A stretch of 64,000 nucleotides of DNA from Lentimicrobium saccharophilum (GTDB lineage: Bacteria; Bacteroidota; Bacteroidia; Bacteroidales; Lentimicrobiaceae), in NCBI RefSeq assembly GCF_001192835.1, contig NZ_DF968182.1, positions 318,349-382,348 on the forward strand, in the 5' to 3' direction. The translations under genes were made by a program, and so were the position numbers. Below the pieces are notes generated by a model. The model had not been told where the DNA came from and searched no databases. It worked only from the letters and a program-made list of their open reading frames with translations. Positions within the stretch are counted from its first letter, which is position 1; every line of letters begins with the position of its first letter. Below are positions 25,417-34,960 of this stretch, one piece after another.

Positions 25417-26823
25417 ATGGAATCAATTAAAAGAACGAGGATTGCCGATATATTACACAACTGGCAATCAATAGGTATCGGAAATACTGTTAACCTCAAA
25501 GGCTGGGTACGTACCAAGCGCGGAAATAAGAATGTGGCTTTTATCGCGCTGAACGATGGTTCCATAATTCACAGTATTCAGATAGTTGTAGAATTGGCCG
25601 GATTTGATGAGGGTTCCATGAAGCTGATTACCACGGGATCATGTATTTCTGTGAACGGCACACTGGTAGAATCGCCCGGTCAGGGTCAGGCTGTCGAAAT
25701 ACAGGCTAAAGAAATAGAGGTTTATGGAACCGCTGATCCGGAAACCTATCCGCTACAGAAGAAGGGGCACACGCTGGAATTTCTGCGCGAAATCGCCCAC
25801 CTGCGCCCCCGTACCAACACCTTCGGGGCCGTGCTGCGTATGCGGCATGCCATGGCTTATGCCATCCACAAATATTTCAACGACAATGGATTTTATTACC
25901 TGCATACCCCCATCATCACCGGATCGGATGCCGAGGGGGCAGGCGCCATGTTCAGGGTAACCACGCTCGACGCGAAGAACCCGCCGCTCACCGGAACCGG
26001 TGAAGTGGACTACAGCCTGGACTTTTTCGGGAAAGCCACAAACCTTACCGTTTCAGGTCAACTCGAAGGAGAACTGGGTGCACTGGCCTTGTCGAACATC
26101 TATACATTCGGACCGACTTTCAGGGCTGAAAATTCAAACACGCCCCGTCATCTGGCCGAATTCTGGATGATAGAGCCCGAGATGGCATTCTATGACATCA
26201 ATGACAACATGGATCTGGCCGAGGATTTTTTGAAGTACCTGGTTCGTTATGCCCTGGAGCACTGTATGGATGACCTTGAATTCCTCAACAAGATGTATGA
26301 TAATGAGCTGATCGACCGGCTTAAGTTTGTTGTGGAAAACGATTTTCAGCGCCTCACCTATACCGAAGCCATTGACATCCTGAAAGCCTCGGGTCAGAAG
26401 TTTGAGTTCCCGGTTGACTGGGGCACCGACCTGCAGAGCGAACATGAGCGTTACCTGGTAGAGAAACATTTTCAGCGTCCGGTTATCCTGACGGACTATC
26501 CCAGCCACATCAAGGCATTCTACATGAAGCAGAACGACGACGGTAAAACGGTCAGGGCCATGGATGTGCTGTTTCCGCGCATCGGCGAGATCATTGGCGG
26601 TTCACAACGCGAAGAAGTACTCGAAAAACTGATTCAGCGCTGTCGCGAAATGCATATCCCTGAGAAAGATATCTGGTGGTACCTCGATACCCGCCGCTTT
26701 GGCACCGCTCCGCATGCCGGGTTCGGGCTGGGTTTTGAGCGCATGATGCTCTTTGTAACCGGGATGGCCAACATCCGCGATGTGATCCCGTTCCCGCGCA
26801 CACCGCAAAATGCCGAGTTCTGA
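25417..26823 (+). CDS. asnS: Asparaginyl-tRNA synthetase
   Basis: Class IIb synthetase charging tRNA-Asn with asparagine; 468 residues, usual length. N-terminal OB-fold anticodon-binding domain ('[25 protein letters not shown]'), then the catalytic domain with motif 2 '[24 protein letters not shown]' region and motif 3 '[29 protein letters not shown]'. The absence of a short insertion typical of AspRS, together with the '[11 protein letters not shown]' stretch, supports AsnRS. It precedes rpoN by 166 bases with no terminator seen. Confidence 0.96.
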   Translation: MESIKRTRIADILHNWQSIGIGNTVNLKGWVRTKRGNKNVAFIALNDGSIIHSIQIVVELAGFDEGSMKLITTGSCISVNGTLVESPGQGQAVEIQAKEIEVYGTADPETYPLQKKGHTLEFLREIAHLRPRTNTFGAVLRMRHAMAYAIHKYFNDNGFYYLHTPIITGSDAEGAGAMFRVTTLDAKNPPLTGTGEVDYSLDFFGKATNLTVSGQLEGELGALALSNIYTFGPTFRAENSNTPRHLAEFWMIEPEMAFYDINDNMDLAEDFLKYLVRYALEHCMDDLEFLNKMYDNELIDRLKFVVENDFQRLTYTEAIDILKASGQKFEFPVDWGTDLQSEHERYLVEKHFQRPVILTDYPSHIKAFYMKQNDDGKTVRAMDVLFPRIGEIIGGSQREEVLEKLIQRCREMHIPEKDIWWYLDTRRFGTAPHAGFGLGFERMMLFVTGMANIRDVIPFPRTPQNAEF

Positions 26824-26989
26824 TAAAGTTGTGATGGTGCAGGATTTCCCGTGGAAAGCGGATTCAGGCGATTGTCAGCACAAGGTTCGACACCGGGAAA
26901 TTCAATAAAAAGGAACCTGAAACGTTATTGATTTAAGGGATTATTTCGTAACTTTCCCTTAAATTCGCCGGATAAAAACAGGAATTTGC

Positions 26990-28453
26990 ATGTTAACCCA
27001 GAAACTTCAGCAGAAACTTCTACAGAAACTGTCGCCGCAGCAGATTCTGCTTATGAAACTGTTGCAGATTCCATCCATTGCCCTGGAACAGCGGATCAAG
27101 CAGGAGATTGAGGAGAATCCGGCCCTTGAAGATGCGGCCGACCCCGAGATGAGTACCGATGCCGAGGAGCCTTTACCCGACACGGAACCGGATCCGGTGG
27201 AAGAACTGGAACGTGAACGCGAGGATTTCGACATTACGGATTATCTTGACGATGATGATATCCCTGCCTACCGACTGAATTCGGGCAATACCAGCGCCGA
27301 CGATGAACACCGGGAAGTTCCCTATGCTTCAGGAATCAGCTTTCACGAGATGCTTATCTCCCAGCTAGGCCTGCGCCATCTCGATGAAAGACAGGTGGCC
27401 ATCGCTACTTATATCATCGGAAACCTGGATGATTCCGGTTACCTCAACCGGAACCTGAGCGCCATGGTTGACGACCTGGCCTTTACGCAGAATATTTCCA
27501 CCAGTGTGGAGGAACTGAATGAGCTGCTGAAAGTGGTTCAGGAGTTTGACCCGCCCGGAATCGGAGCCCGCGACCTGCGTGAATGCCTGCTGATTCAGCT
27601 TCGCCGGCAGGATTACACCCCCGCGGTTGAACTGGCCACACACCTTGTTGAAAGGTATTTTGACGAGCTGACCAAGAAGCACTACGATAAAATTACCCGT
27701 AAAGCAAGGGTTACCGAAGAAGAGTTGCGCGATGCGGTGAATGAAATCCTGAAACTGAACCCCAAACCGGGGAATTCAATGGGGGAGACCTCCAGGACAA
27801 ATCATTACATCATGCCCGATTTCTTTGTGTATAACAAAGATGGTGATCTTGAACTTCAGGTCAACTCCAGGAATATGCCCGAACTGAGGCTCAGCCGTAC
27901 CTATGTGGATATGCTTGAAACCTACGCCGAAAGCAAGTCGAAAAGCAACAGCCAGAAAGAGGCGGTGATGTTTATAAAGCAGAAAATAGATTCTGCCAGG
28001 TGGTTTATCGATGCCATCAAACAGCGGCAGAATACCCTTTATGTGACCATGACGGCCATCATGGAATATCAGCGGGATTATTTCCTTACCGGTGATGAAA
28101 CCAAGCTGCGGCCGATGATCCTCAAGGATATTGCCGAGTTGGTGGGACTTGATATTTCCACCGTTTCGAGGGTCGCCAATTCTAAATATGTTCAGACTCC
28201 ATTCGGGACTTTTTTGCTGAAAACCTTCTTTTCCGAATCCATGCAAACCGATTCGGGCGAGGAAGTATCTACCCGTGAGATCAAGAAAATTCTTTCCGAT
28301 TGCATTGAGGCGGAGGAGAAGGGCAAACCGCTGACCGATGAACAGCTTACCGACATTCTGAAAGAAAAAGGCTATAACATTGCCCGCCGCACCGTTGCCA
28401 AGTACCGCGAGCAACTCAACATACCAGTGGCACGGCTCAGAAAGGAGCTGTAA
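26990..28453 (+). CDS. rpoN: RNA polymerase sigma-54 factor
   Basis: Alternative sigma factor of 487 residues. Region I is glutamine/leucine-rich (MLTQKLQQKLLQKLSPQQILLMKLLQIP), region II is acidic ('DITDYLDDDDIPAY'), the core-binding domain follows, and the C-terminus carries the RpoN box 'ARRTVAKYRE' that contacts the -24 promoter element. It needs enhancer-binding AAA+ activators, none of which is in this window. A near-consensus box TAACTTTC lies about 33 bases before the ATG. The following DUF169 gene starts 45 bases after its stop. Confidence 0.96.
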   Translation: MLTQKLQQKLLQKLSPQQILLMKLLQIPSIALEQRIKQEIEENPALEDAADPEMSTDAEEPLPDTEPDPVEELEREREDFDITDYLDDDDIPAYRLNSGNTSADDEHREVPYASGISFHEMLISQLGLRHLDERQVAIATYIIGNLDDSGYLNRNLSAMVDDLAFTQNISTSVEELNELLKVVQEFDPPGIGARDLRECLLIQLRRQDYTPAVELATHLVERYFDELTKKHYDKITRKARVTEEELRDAVNEILKLNPKPGNSMGETSRTNHYIMPDFFVYNKDGDLELQVNSRNMPELRLSRTYVDMLETYAESKSKSNSQKEAVMFIKQKIDSARWFIDAIKQRQNTLYVTMTAIMEYQRDYFLTGDETKLRPMILKDIAELVGLDISTVSRVANSKYVQTPFGTFLLKTFFSESMQTDSGEEVSTREIKKILSDCIEAEEKGKPLTDEQLTDILKEKGYNIARRTVAKYREQLNIPVARLRKEL

Positions 28454-28498
28454 TCGCTCAGGAGAAATTCTTTTATTCATTTTGATAATTACTGCCTT

Positions 28499-29269
28499 AT
28501 GGATCTGGCCCTCAGAGACCGTTTTACAGAATTGTGGAAGAATTATTTCGGAGAAACAGCCCTTCCCATCGTTTTTTTTTATACTGACGCTGAGACCTCG
28601 GCCAGGATGGTACCCAAAACTGAAAAACGGAGTTGTTTTATCGGCGCCCTATCGCAGGTACGCCGCGGCAAATCGCTGGCATTTAGCGCTGAATCCATTG
28701 GATGTGCCGGAGGAAAACGCTATCTGGGCTTTGGCAATAAACTCCGCCCCGGTTTTGAGTACTTTCTTTCGTGCGGCAATCAGGAGATTGAAGGAGAACG
28801 TTACCTGCGCACACCCGCCCAGGTTGAAAAGTTTTTGAAGGATGCTCCCTGGAAACCGGCGCCGGCTTCGCAAATTGTTTTCCGTCGCTGGGATATGCTC
28901 GAAGTTAAGGATGAGCCGGAAGTGGTAATCTTTTTTGCAACGCCGGACGTGCTCTCAGGCCTCTTTACACTGGCCGGATTCGACAGGGATGACATACAGG
29001 GGACCATTGCCCCGTTTGGCTCCGGATGTGCTTCCGTAATTCAATATCCGCTGGCTGAAGCCCTTCATGAAAAGCCAAGGGCCGTGCTCGGTATGTTTGA
29101 TGTTTCAGCCAGGCCTTATGTGAAACCCAACGAACTGACCTTTGCCCTTCCCATGACTCGTTTTACCGAAATCATTCATTATATGGATGAAACCTTCCTC
29201 ACCACCCACGCCTGGGAGAAGGTCAGAGACAGGATAAGCCGGAGTACAGGTCAGGAATCAGCGGGCTAA
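28499..29269 (+). CDS. DUF169 family protein
   Basis: A 256-residue cytoplasmic protein matching the DUF169 family, whose members have no settled function. Visible family segments: 'PIVFFYTDAE', 'RSCFIGALSQVRRGKSLAFSAESIGCAGGKRYLGF' with two conserved Cys, 'VVIFFATPDVLSGLFTLAGF', and 'FGSGCASVIQYPLAE'. The Cys pattern has led to suggestions of cofactor or metal binding in related proteins, but nothing here proves this. It follows rpoN at 45 bases and may share its transcript. Confidence 0.82.
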   Translation: MDLALRDRFTELWKNYFGETALPIVFFYTDAETSARMVPKTEKRSCFIGALSQVRRGKSLAFSAESIGCAGGKRYLGFGNKLRPGFEYFLSCGNQEIEGERYLRTPAQVEKFLKDAPWKPAPASQIVFRRWDMLEVKDEPEVVIFFATPDVLSGLFTLAGFDRDDIQGTIAPFGSGCASVIQYPLAEALHEKPRAVLGMFDVSARPYVKPNELTFALPMTRFTEIIHYMDETFLTTHAWEKVRDRISRSTGQESAG

Positions 29270-29373
29270 TTGGCATATAGTAATGATGGCGTTGCCTGCT
29301 TCTGTCAAGGGTTTTGCAGGAATGCCGGTTTATTCTGGTTTTCTTGTTATTTTTACATCAAAATATTGCAGCC

Positions 29374-31524
29374 ATGTTTCGTAAAAAATCAGCAACCGGC
29401 GCCCTGACAGCCCTTCTGGCCCTGACAGCCTGTAATCCGACATCAGAAAAATCATTGAAAATAAATATGCAAAGCGATTTTCCCTCGCCCCCGGTTGCGG
29501 CAATCAAACCGGTTACATTCAACGAGTCCGGCGGTGAGCGGACCGACAATTACTACTGGCTTAAAGAAAAGGAAAACCCCGAAGTGATCGCTTATCTCGA
29601 AGCTGAAAACGTATACTGCGATACGGTGATGAAATCAACATTGCCGTTGCAGGAGAAACTATTTGCCGAGATGAAAGGCCGTATCAAAGAGACCGATGAA
29701 ACGGTTCCGCAGCTCGATAACGGTTACTATTACTATTCCCGCACCGAAGAGGGTAAGCAATACCGCATATACTGCAGGAAAAAGGGTGATCTGTCTGCGG
29801 CTGAAGAGGTGGTTTTTGATGTCAATGCCATGGCGGAAGGGAAACCAGCTTTTATTTTTGCAGGATTCGACATCAGCACCGATAACAGACTGGCCGCCTA
29901 TCTTTCTAACGAAACCGGTTCATTTGCCGATTTCACACTTAGGGTCAAAAACCTGGAAACCGGAATGGATCTGCCACTGAACATCGGCAAGGTTCAGGGC
30001 TTTGCCTGGGCCAACGACAGCAAAACCCTGTTTTATACCCTGGGCAATGAGGCGCTCAGGGCCTGGAGGGTTTACCGGATGGTGCTGGGCAGCGATCAAC
30101 CGGCCGAACTGGTATTTGAGGAACCCGACGAGCAGTTTATCGTGGATGTCAGTAAAACCAAAACCAACGACTACCTTTTGATCACCACCGCCAGCAGCAC
30201 CACCTCGGAGGTGCATTATCTGCCTGCTGCGGAGCCTGCCGGAAAGTTCAGGGTTTTTGTTCCCCGGGTGAAAGATGTTGAATACCATGTATATCACCAT
30301 AAGGAAAAGTTTTTTATCAGGTACAAGAACAAAGACAACCTGAATTTCATGGTATATGAAGCCCCAGTTACGGGATTTGAAAACCGGAACAACTGGAAAA
30401 TATTCCGTGCCCATGATAAAGATACCCGCATCGGCAGCCTGGAAGTTTTTAAGGATTATCTGGCGATGCAGGTACGCAGGAACGGTTTGAACGAGATCCT
30501 GGTGTATGGACTCAGGGATAAAAGCGAAAATACCATACGCTTTCCCGAGCCGGTTTATACAGCCTATCTCAGCGGTACGCCTGAGTATGATGCACCTGCA
30601 TTAAGATACAGCTACAGCTCATTGAACCGCCCGACCAGTGTTTATGATTATGATTTCGCCTCTACCCAAAGCAAGCTGCTGAAGCAGCAGGAGATTCCTT
30701 CGGGATTTAACCCGGATGATTATACCGTAGAGCGCATCTGGGCAACGGCGGCCGACGGGGCAAGGGTTCCGATGTCGGTTGTATATAGGAAAACCCTGAA
30801 AAAAGACGTCAGCAATCCTGCGTTGCTTTACTCTTATGGTTCTTACGGAGCCAGTTCCGATGCCTATTTCAGCTCAGGATTTTACAGCCTGATCGACAGG
30901 GGCTATGTATTTGCGATTGCCCAGATACGCGGTGGCAGCGATATGGGTGAGCAGTGGTATGAGGATGGAAAGTTGCTGAAGAAGAAGAATACTTTTACCG
31001 ACTTTATCTCCTGCGCTGAGAAACTCATTGAGGATAGATACACCTCATCCGCGAAGCTGGCCATTATGGGCGGCAGCGCCGGCGGACTGCTGGTGGGCGC
31101 GGTAACCAATATGCGTCCCGATCTGTTCAACACCGTGGTGGCCCAGGTGCCTTTCGTGGATGTGGTAACCACCATGTTCGACACCAGTCTGCCACTGACT
31201 ACACAGGAATATGAAGAATGGGGCAATCCCAACGAAGAGGAATACTATCGCTATATGCTATCCTATTCTCCTTATGACAACATTACGTCACAAAATTATC
31301 CCAATATGCTGATTACCGCCGGGTTGAATGATTCTCAGGTTTTGTATCACGAGCCGGCCAAGTATGCCGCCAGACTGCGGGCGATGAAAACCGGCAACAA
31401 CCTGCTGCTGTTGAAAACCAATATGGAATCAGGCCATGGAGGGGCTACCGGCCGCTTTGATGCATTGAAAGAAACGGCCTTTGAAATGGCCTTTATCCTC
31501 GACAGGGTTGGTATAAGGGAATAG
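29374..31524 (+). CDS. Prolyl oligopeptidase-family serine peptidase (S9A, oligopeptidase B-like), lipoprotein
   Basis: Serine peptidase of 716 residues. The N-terminus is a lipoprotein signal peptide (MFRKKSATGALTALLALTAC, lipobox LTAC), so it should be anchored in the envelope. A beta-propeller domain (about 80-440) precedes the alpha/beta-hydrolase domain with catalytic Ser568 (GGSAGG), Asp653 (GLNDSQV) and His688 (SGHGG). The N-terminal 'PVTFNESGGERTDNYYWLKEKENPEV' is typical of the oligopeptidase B subfamily, which cleaves after basic residues. The ATG at 29374 is chosen because the lipoprotein signal begins there; an upstream ATG at 29314 is in frame. Confidence 0.9.
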   Translation: MFRKKSATGALTALLALTACNPTSEKSLKINMQSDFPSPPVAAIKPVTFNESGGERTDNYYWLKEKENPEVIAYLEAENVYCDTVMKSTLPLQEKLFAEMKGRIKETDETVPQLDNGYYYYSRTEEGKQYRIYCRKKGDLSAAEEVVFDVNAMAEGKPAFIFAGFDISTDNRLAAYLSNETGSFADFTLRVKNLETGMDLPLNIGKVQGFAWANDSKTLFYTLGNEALRAWRVYRMVLGSDQPAELVFEEPDEQFIVDVSKTKTNDYLLITTASSTTSEVHYLPAAEPAGKFRVFVPRVKDVEYHVYHHKEKFFIRYKNKDNLNFMVYEAPVTGFENRNNWKIFRAHDKDTRIGSLEVFKDYLAMQVRRNGLNEILVYGLRDKSENTIRFPEPVYTAYLSGTPEYDAPALRYSYSSLNRPTSVYDYDFASTQSKLLKQQEIPSGFNPDDYTVERIWATAADGARVPMSVVYRKTLKKDVSNPALLYSYGSYGASSDAYFSSGFYSLIDRGYVFAIAQIRGGSDMGEQWYEDGKLLKKKNTFTDFISCAEKLIEDRYTSSAKLAIMGGSAGGLLVGAVTNMRPDLFNTVVAQVPFVDVVTTMFDTSLPLTTQEYEEWGNPNEEEYYRYMLSYSPYDNITSQNYPNMLITAGLNDSQVLYHEPAKYAARLRAMKTGNNLLLLKTNMESGHGGATGRFDALKETAFEMAFILDRVGIRE

Positions 31525-31573
31525 CTGTTTTTGCTGATAAAATAATGTTGAACGCTTATTAATCCGGAAATCC

Positions 31574-32329
31574 ATGTCAGATGAGAAAATCTTTGACCGG
31601 CTTGACCGGCTGATGAACGAACGGAATTTTATTTCGGGCATCCACAATTACTGTGACCGTTGGTGCGAGCGCTGCCTGTTTACATCAAAATGCAGTGTGT
31701 ATGCCATGGAGGAGGAAGAGCAGCGGGAGGCTGAACGGTCAGGCAAAGCTGAAACTGATCCATTTGCCTATGTACACCAGGTTTTTCAGGAAGTTTCGGA
31801 GAAACTGCGGCAATGGGCGGATGAACAGGGCATTGATCTGAACGCTGAACCCGATGAGGATATGAAAATCGCGGAGGTTAAGCGCAAATCCGGGGTATCG
31901 GATTTTGTATCCATCGAATCTGAGGCTTATGGTAAGTGGCTGATGAACTGGCTGAAAGAAAACCACATAGAAACGGAGACAATCAAGAAGGAACTTGGAA
32001 ATACTGATACGCATGCCCTGGCTGCTTTTACCGATGCCCTTGAAGTACTGGGCTGGTATATGTTTTTCCCTGCTGCCAAATTCCGCAGGGCATCCTCCGA
32101 TCCGTTTGAAGATAGCGACGCCGGACACGCCGACAGGAATGGATCGGCCAAGGTGGCGATCATTGCCGTTGAAAGGACTATGGCCGCCCTGGCTGTCTTG
32201 TTAAGGTATATGCCCTCCCATGAAGATGAAATGTTAGATGCCCTGATCAGGCTTGACCGCATCAGAAATCAGGCTTTGCTCGACTATCCTGAAGCCATGG
32301 CTTTTAAAAGACCCGGGCTGGATGATTGA
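31574..32329 (+). CDS. Hypothetical protein with N-terminal Cys4 cluster
   Basis: A 251-residue cytoplasmic protein that I do not recognise. The N-terminus has four cysteines, C-x3-C-x2-C-x5-C in 'YCDRWCERCLFTSKCSVY' (about residues 27-41), which could bind zinc or an iron-sulfur cluster. The rest is charged and mostly helical, with segments 'VHQVFQEVSEKLRQWADEQG', 'ALAAFTDALEVLGWYMFFPAAKFRRA' and 'KVAIIAVERTMAALAVLLRYMP'. It begins 49 bases after the peptidase stop. No partner genes give a hint of function. Confidence 0.7.
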   Translation: MSDEKIFDRLDRLMNERNFISGIHNYCDRWCERCLFTSKCSVYAMEEEEQREAERSGKAETDPFAYVHQVFQEVSEKLRQWADEQGIDLNAEPDEDMKIAEVKRKSGVSDFVSIESEAYGKWLMNWLKENHIETETIKKELGNTDTHALAAFTDALEVLGWYMFFPAAKFRRASSDPFEDSDAGHADRNGSAKVAIIAVERTMAALAVLLRYMPSHEDEMLDALIRLDRIRNQALLDYPEAMAFKRPGLDD

Positions 32330-32557
32330 TTCATGATTCAGCAAAGGCCATAAAAGGCAATCATCTGCAATTCCGTTCACGATTACTGCGCTTGTTTCCC
32401 GGCAGCCCTGAGGTTTAAAACAATCAGAACCTGAACTGTCCGGTGATAATTTGAATATCCGTATTACTTTTTTTGAACATATATACTTTTTTTTGTGCGG
32501 GCTGTTTGTATTCTTACAGTTTTTTTGTATATTTAAAGCAACTAAAATAATGTTGTT
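32330..32557. other. Intergenic region upstream of the cytidylate-kinase-like gene
   Basis: AT-rich stretch without a gene. Just before the ATG at 32558 a TATATTTA (32528-32535) resembles the -7 box with one mismatch, preceded by long T runs. No stable hairpin noticed. Confidence 0.4.
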
Positions 32558-33244
32558 ATGGATAACATATTATTGAGAATTCTGCTTGACAGCTTTGAGC
32601 GTCAGCAGAAGCCGGAAACGGGAGCATCACCTGGTGGGCCGTTTATTACCATTTCAAGGGAATATGGCTGTCAGGCGAATGTTTTGGCTGAATCTCTCAG
32701 CAGGGCGATCGCAGCCAAAGGGTCGCACTGGAGAATTATGAATAAGGAGATTATTCTTGAAGCCGCCCGCGAACTGAATCTTGATCCTGATAAGATCAAA
32801 GCCATTGAGGGTTCAATGGAAAGAGGTGCAATGGATGAAATACTGAGCTCATTAACTACCAAATACTATAAAAGTGACCGGAAGGTGCGGCAGACCATTG
32901 CCAATGTTGTGATGTCGGCTGCACATACAGGCAATGTGATCATTGTGGGACGGGGAGGTGCCGCTGTGACCATGGGATGGCCCAATGCACTGCACATCAA
33001 ACTTACAGCACCGGTGCAGTGGAGGCTTGATACGCTGATTGCCCGGCATAACCTGAAACGGGAGGAAACGGTAAAGCAAATGGCGTCAATTGATCACAAA
33101 CGATTCAAGATGCAGCGCGATTACCTGAAGGGGGGCATTGACATCAATGATTTGTATGACCTGGTGATCAACTGCAGCAAAGTTACACATCCCGAAATTG
33201 TGGGAATTGTGATTTCTATGCTGGAAAGCCGCAAAATGATCTGA
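32558..33244 (+). CDS. Cytidylate-kinase-like family protein
   Basis: A 228-residue protein of the cytidylate kinase-like (Cytidylate_kin2) family. It opens the core with 'PFITISREYGCQANVLAESLSRAI' where typical members have SREYGSGGRxI as P-loop, so the phosphate-binding glycines are changed to CQAN. Later segments are conserved: 'GNVIIVGRGGAAVTMGWPNALHIKLTAPVQWR' and 'DHKRFKMQRDYLKGGIDINDLYDLVIN' with the lid arginines. True CMP kinase (Cmk) is different and should be elsewhere. Substrate unknown. Confidence 0.75.
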   Translation: MDNILLRILLDSFERQQKPETGASPGGPFITISREYGCQANVLAESLSRAIAAKGSHWRIMNKEIILEAARELNLDPDKIKAIEGSMERGAMDEILSSLTTKYYKSDRKVRQTIANVVMSAAHTGNVIIVGRGGAAVTMGWPNALHIKLTAPVQWRLDTLIARHNLKREETVKQMASIDHKRFKMQRDYLKGGIDINDLYDLVINCSKVTHPEIVGIVISMLESRKMI

Positions 33245-33274
33245 TGCTGCCCCCAAAACTCCGATCAATAAGCA

Positions 33275-34036
33275 ATGAAGAACGACAATGACTTACCGGC
33301 TGCAGCCGGCAGTAGTTTCATTGAACAGACGAAATACCACAACCTGCTGATTTCTGATCAGCTACGGGGCTACCCTGCACCACCTCTGCAGCCGGCTTAT
33401 GATCCGGCGCTTGTGCGTTACCATTTGCCCGATCCGCTCACGTTGGCTGCCGGATATAAAGCCGATGTGCACCAGGTAATCACGGAACGCAGCAGCATAC
33501 GGAGTTACCGTGATAAACCCGTTACCAGAGAAATGCTTTCACTTATGCTCTGGGAAACCCAGGGGGTGAAGAAAAATGTGCGCAACATCCACACCCTGCG
33601 CACGGTTCCTTCGGCCGGCGCACGCCATGCCCTGGAAACCTGGCTGCTGATCAACCGGGTGGAAGGCATCACGCCCGGTTTATACCGTTACCTCCCGCTT
33701 ATCCACAGCCTTTTGCAGGTAAGTGTGGCAGATGACATTGCCGGCAAATTTACCAAAGCCTGCCTCGACCAGCAGATGGTTAAAAAGAGTGCAGTGACAT
33801 TTTTCTGGACCGCCGAAATTTACCGTATGAAGTGGCGTTACAGCGAACGGGCTTACCGGTATATCTTTCTGGATGCCGGACATGTGTGCCAGAACCTGTA
33901 CCTCAGCGCCCACTCCATGGGTTGCGGGGTTTGCGCCATAGCTGCCTTTGACGATGATTTGCTGAACGCCGCCCTGGGCATTGACGGAATATCGCAGTTT
34001 GCCATTTATGCGGCAAGCTGTGGTTTGCGGGTTTAA
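33275..34036 (+). CDS. SagB/ThcOx-type nitroreductase family dehydrogenase
   Basis: FMN-dependent oxidoreductase of 253 residues. The flavin-binding 'ERSSIRSYRDKPVTREMLSLMLWETQGV' and 'TVPSAGARHALETWLLINRVEGITPGLYRY' match SagB-type dehydrogenases, as does 'YRYIFLDAGHVCQNLYLSAHSMGCGVCAIAAFDDDLLN'. SagB proteins oxidise azolines in thiazole/oxazole peptides, but no cyclodehydratase or precursor peptide gene is near, so this is an orphan member with unknown substrate. It starts 30 bases after the kinase-like gene. A small CCGGA-CAGCTGT-TCCGG hairpin sits between it and convergent menG. Confidence 0.82.
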   Translation: MKNDNDLPAAAGSSFIEQTKYHNLLISDQLRGYPAPPLQPAYDPALVRYHLPDPLTLAAGYKADVHQVITERSSIRSYRDKPVTREMLSLMLWETQGVKKNVRNIHTLRTVPSAGARHALETWLLINRVEGITPGLYRYLPLIHSLLQVSVADDIAGKFTKACLDQQMVKKSAVTFFWTAEIYRMKWRYSERAYRYIFLDAGHVCQNLYLSAHSMGCGVCAIAAFDDDLLNAALGIDGISQFAIYAASCGLRV

Positions 34037-34057
34037 GGCCGGACAGCTGTTCCGGTG

Positions 34058-34777
34058 TTACTTTATGGCAGTTACAATGGCCGTTGCCCCCAGCAGATAA
34101 GGCTGGCCGCTTACCTTGCTGAATCCTGCCTCCAGCAGAACTTCTGAGATTTCAGGAATGGAATAATAGTTAATGGCAGAATGCGCCAGGTAGTCGTATG
34201 CCGGGCGGTTTCCCGAAAGCAGGCCACCAATGGGCGCGGTAATGTATTTCTGGTAAAAATGGTAACCCGCCCTGATCAGCCTGTTGTTTGGCTGGCTGGT
34301 TTCCAGCACCACAAAGCGTCCGCCCGGTTTCAGCACCCGGAACACTTCACTGATATGCAAACGCGCATCAGGATTTTCAAACGTCAGGTTGCGGAAACCA
34401 AACGAAATGCCGACCGCATCAAAAAATTCATCTTCAAAGGGCATATTTCCGGCATCACCCTGAATCAGCTTTACCCTGTCCTCTCCGAATAAGGCAACTT
34501 TTTCTTTCGCCCTGGCAAGCATGGTATGGCTGAAATCCAGTCCGTAAAGCTCCGCGCTTTGCTTTGCCGAGCGGGCGAGATGCATGGTAAGGTCAGCCGT
34601 CCCGCAGCAGAGGTCGAGCACCCGTGAAGGGTTTTCTTCCAGTATGGTTGCCGAAGCCTTTCGCCTCCATCCCTCATCCAGATTCAGGGTTAGGATACGG
34701 TTAAGAATATCATATTTGGGAGGGACTTCGGTGAAGATTTGCTGGGTAGGGCGGAAGCCCTTTTCGTCTCGGAACAT
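34058..34777 (-). CDS. menG: Demethylmenaquinone methyltransferase
   Basis: SAM-dependent UbiE/MenG methyltransferase, final step of menaquinone synthesis at the membrane. 239 residues. SAM-binding motif I 'VLDLCCGTADLTMHLA', then 'LYGLDFSHTMLARAKEK', 'QGDAGNMPFEDEFFDAVGISFGFRNLT' and 'FRVLKPGGRFVVLE', all typical of UbiE/COQ5 signatures. The menaquinone activity is chosen over ubiquinone because Bacteroidota make menaquinone. Starts at ATG 34777; a GTG at 34780 directly precedes it. Confidence 0.93.
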   Translation of the reverse strand: MFRDEKGFRPTQQIFTEVPPKYDILNRILTLNLDEGWRRKASATILEENPSRVLDLCCGTADLTMHLARSAKQSAELYGLDFSHTMLARAKEKVALFGEDRVKLIQGDAGNMPFEDEFFDAVGISFGFRNLTFENPDARLHISEVFRVLKPGGRFVVLETSQPNNRLIRAGYHFYQKYITAPIGGLLSGNRPAYDYLAHSAINYYSIPEISEVLLEAGFSKVSGQPYLLGATAIVTAIK

Positions 34778-34821
34778 CACGATGGGTTGGTTATATTTAC
34801 TGGGTGTTTTGTTTCAGCGCT

Positions 34822-34829
34822 CAAAATTA
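34822..34829 (-). promoter_or_regulatory. -7 box (TAATTTTG) of menG
   Basis: Minus-strand perfect TAnnTTTG match 44 bases before the menG ATG. Confidence 0.5.
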
Positions 34830-34928
34830 CACAGATTCCTGAAGCCGAAGCTATTTCTGAAATGACCATTTCAACTATCCATTTTTCAGATTTCTGCATT
34901 CAGCGATCTTAAAGTTGCCGCATTTTCC

Positions 34929-34936
34929 TACTTTTG
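34929..34936 (+). promoter_or_regulatory. -7 box (TACTTTTG) of the metallopeptidase gene
   Basis: Perfect TAnnTTTG match, 24 bases before the ATG at 34961. Confidence 0.55.
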
Positions 34937-34960
34937 CAGAGATCCTAAACTTATTTTAAC

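Noticed and set aside
33275-34036. Thiazole/oxazole-modified microcin cluster around the SagB-type gene
   Set aside because: Neighbours are a kinase-like gene and menG; no cyclodehydratase, protease, transporter or precursor peptide is found.
34038-34054. CCGGA-CAGCTGT-TCCGG hairpin as terminator between the SagB-type gene and menG
   Set aside because: Stem only 5 bp with a 7-base loop and no T run on either side; too weak to call.
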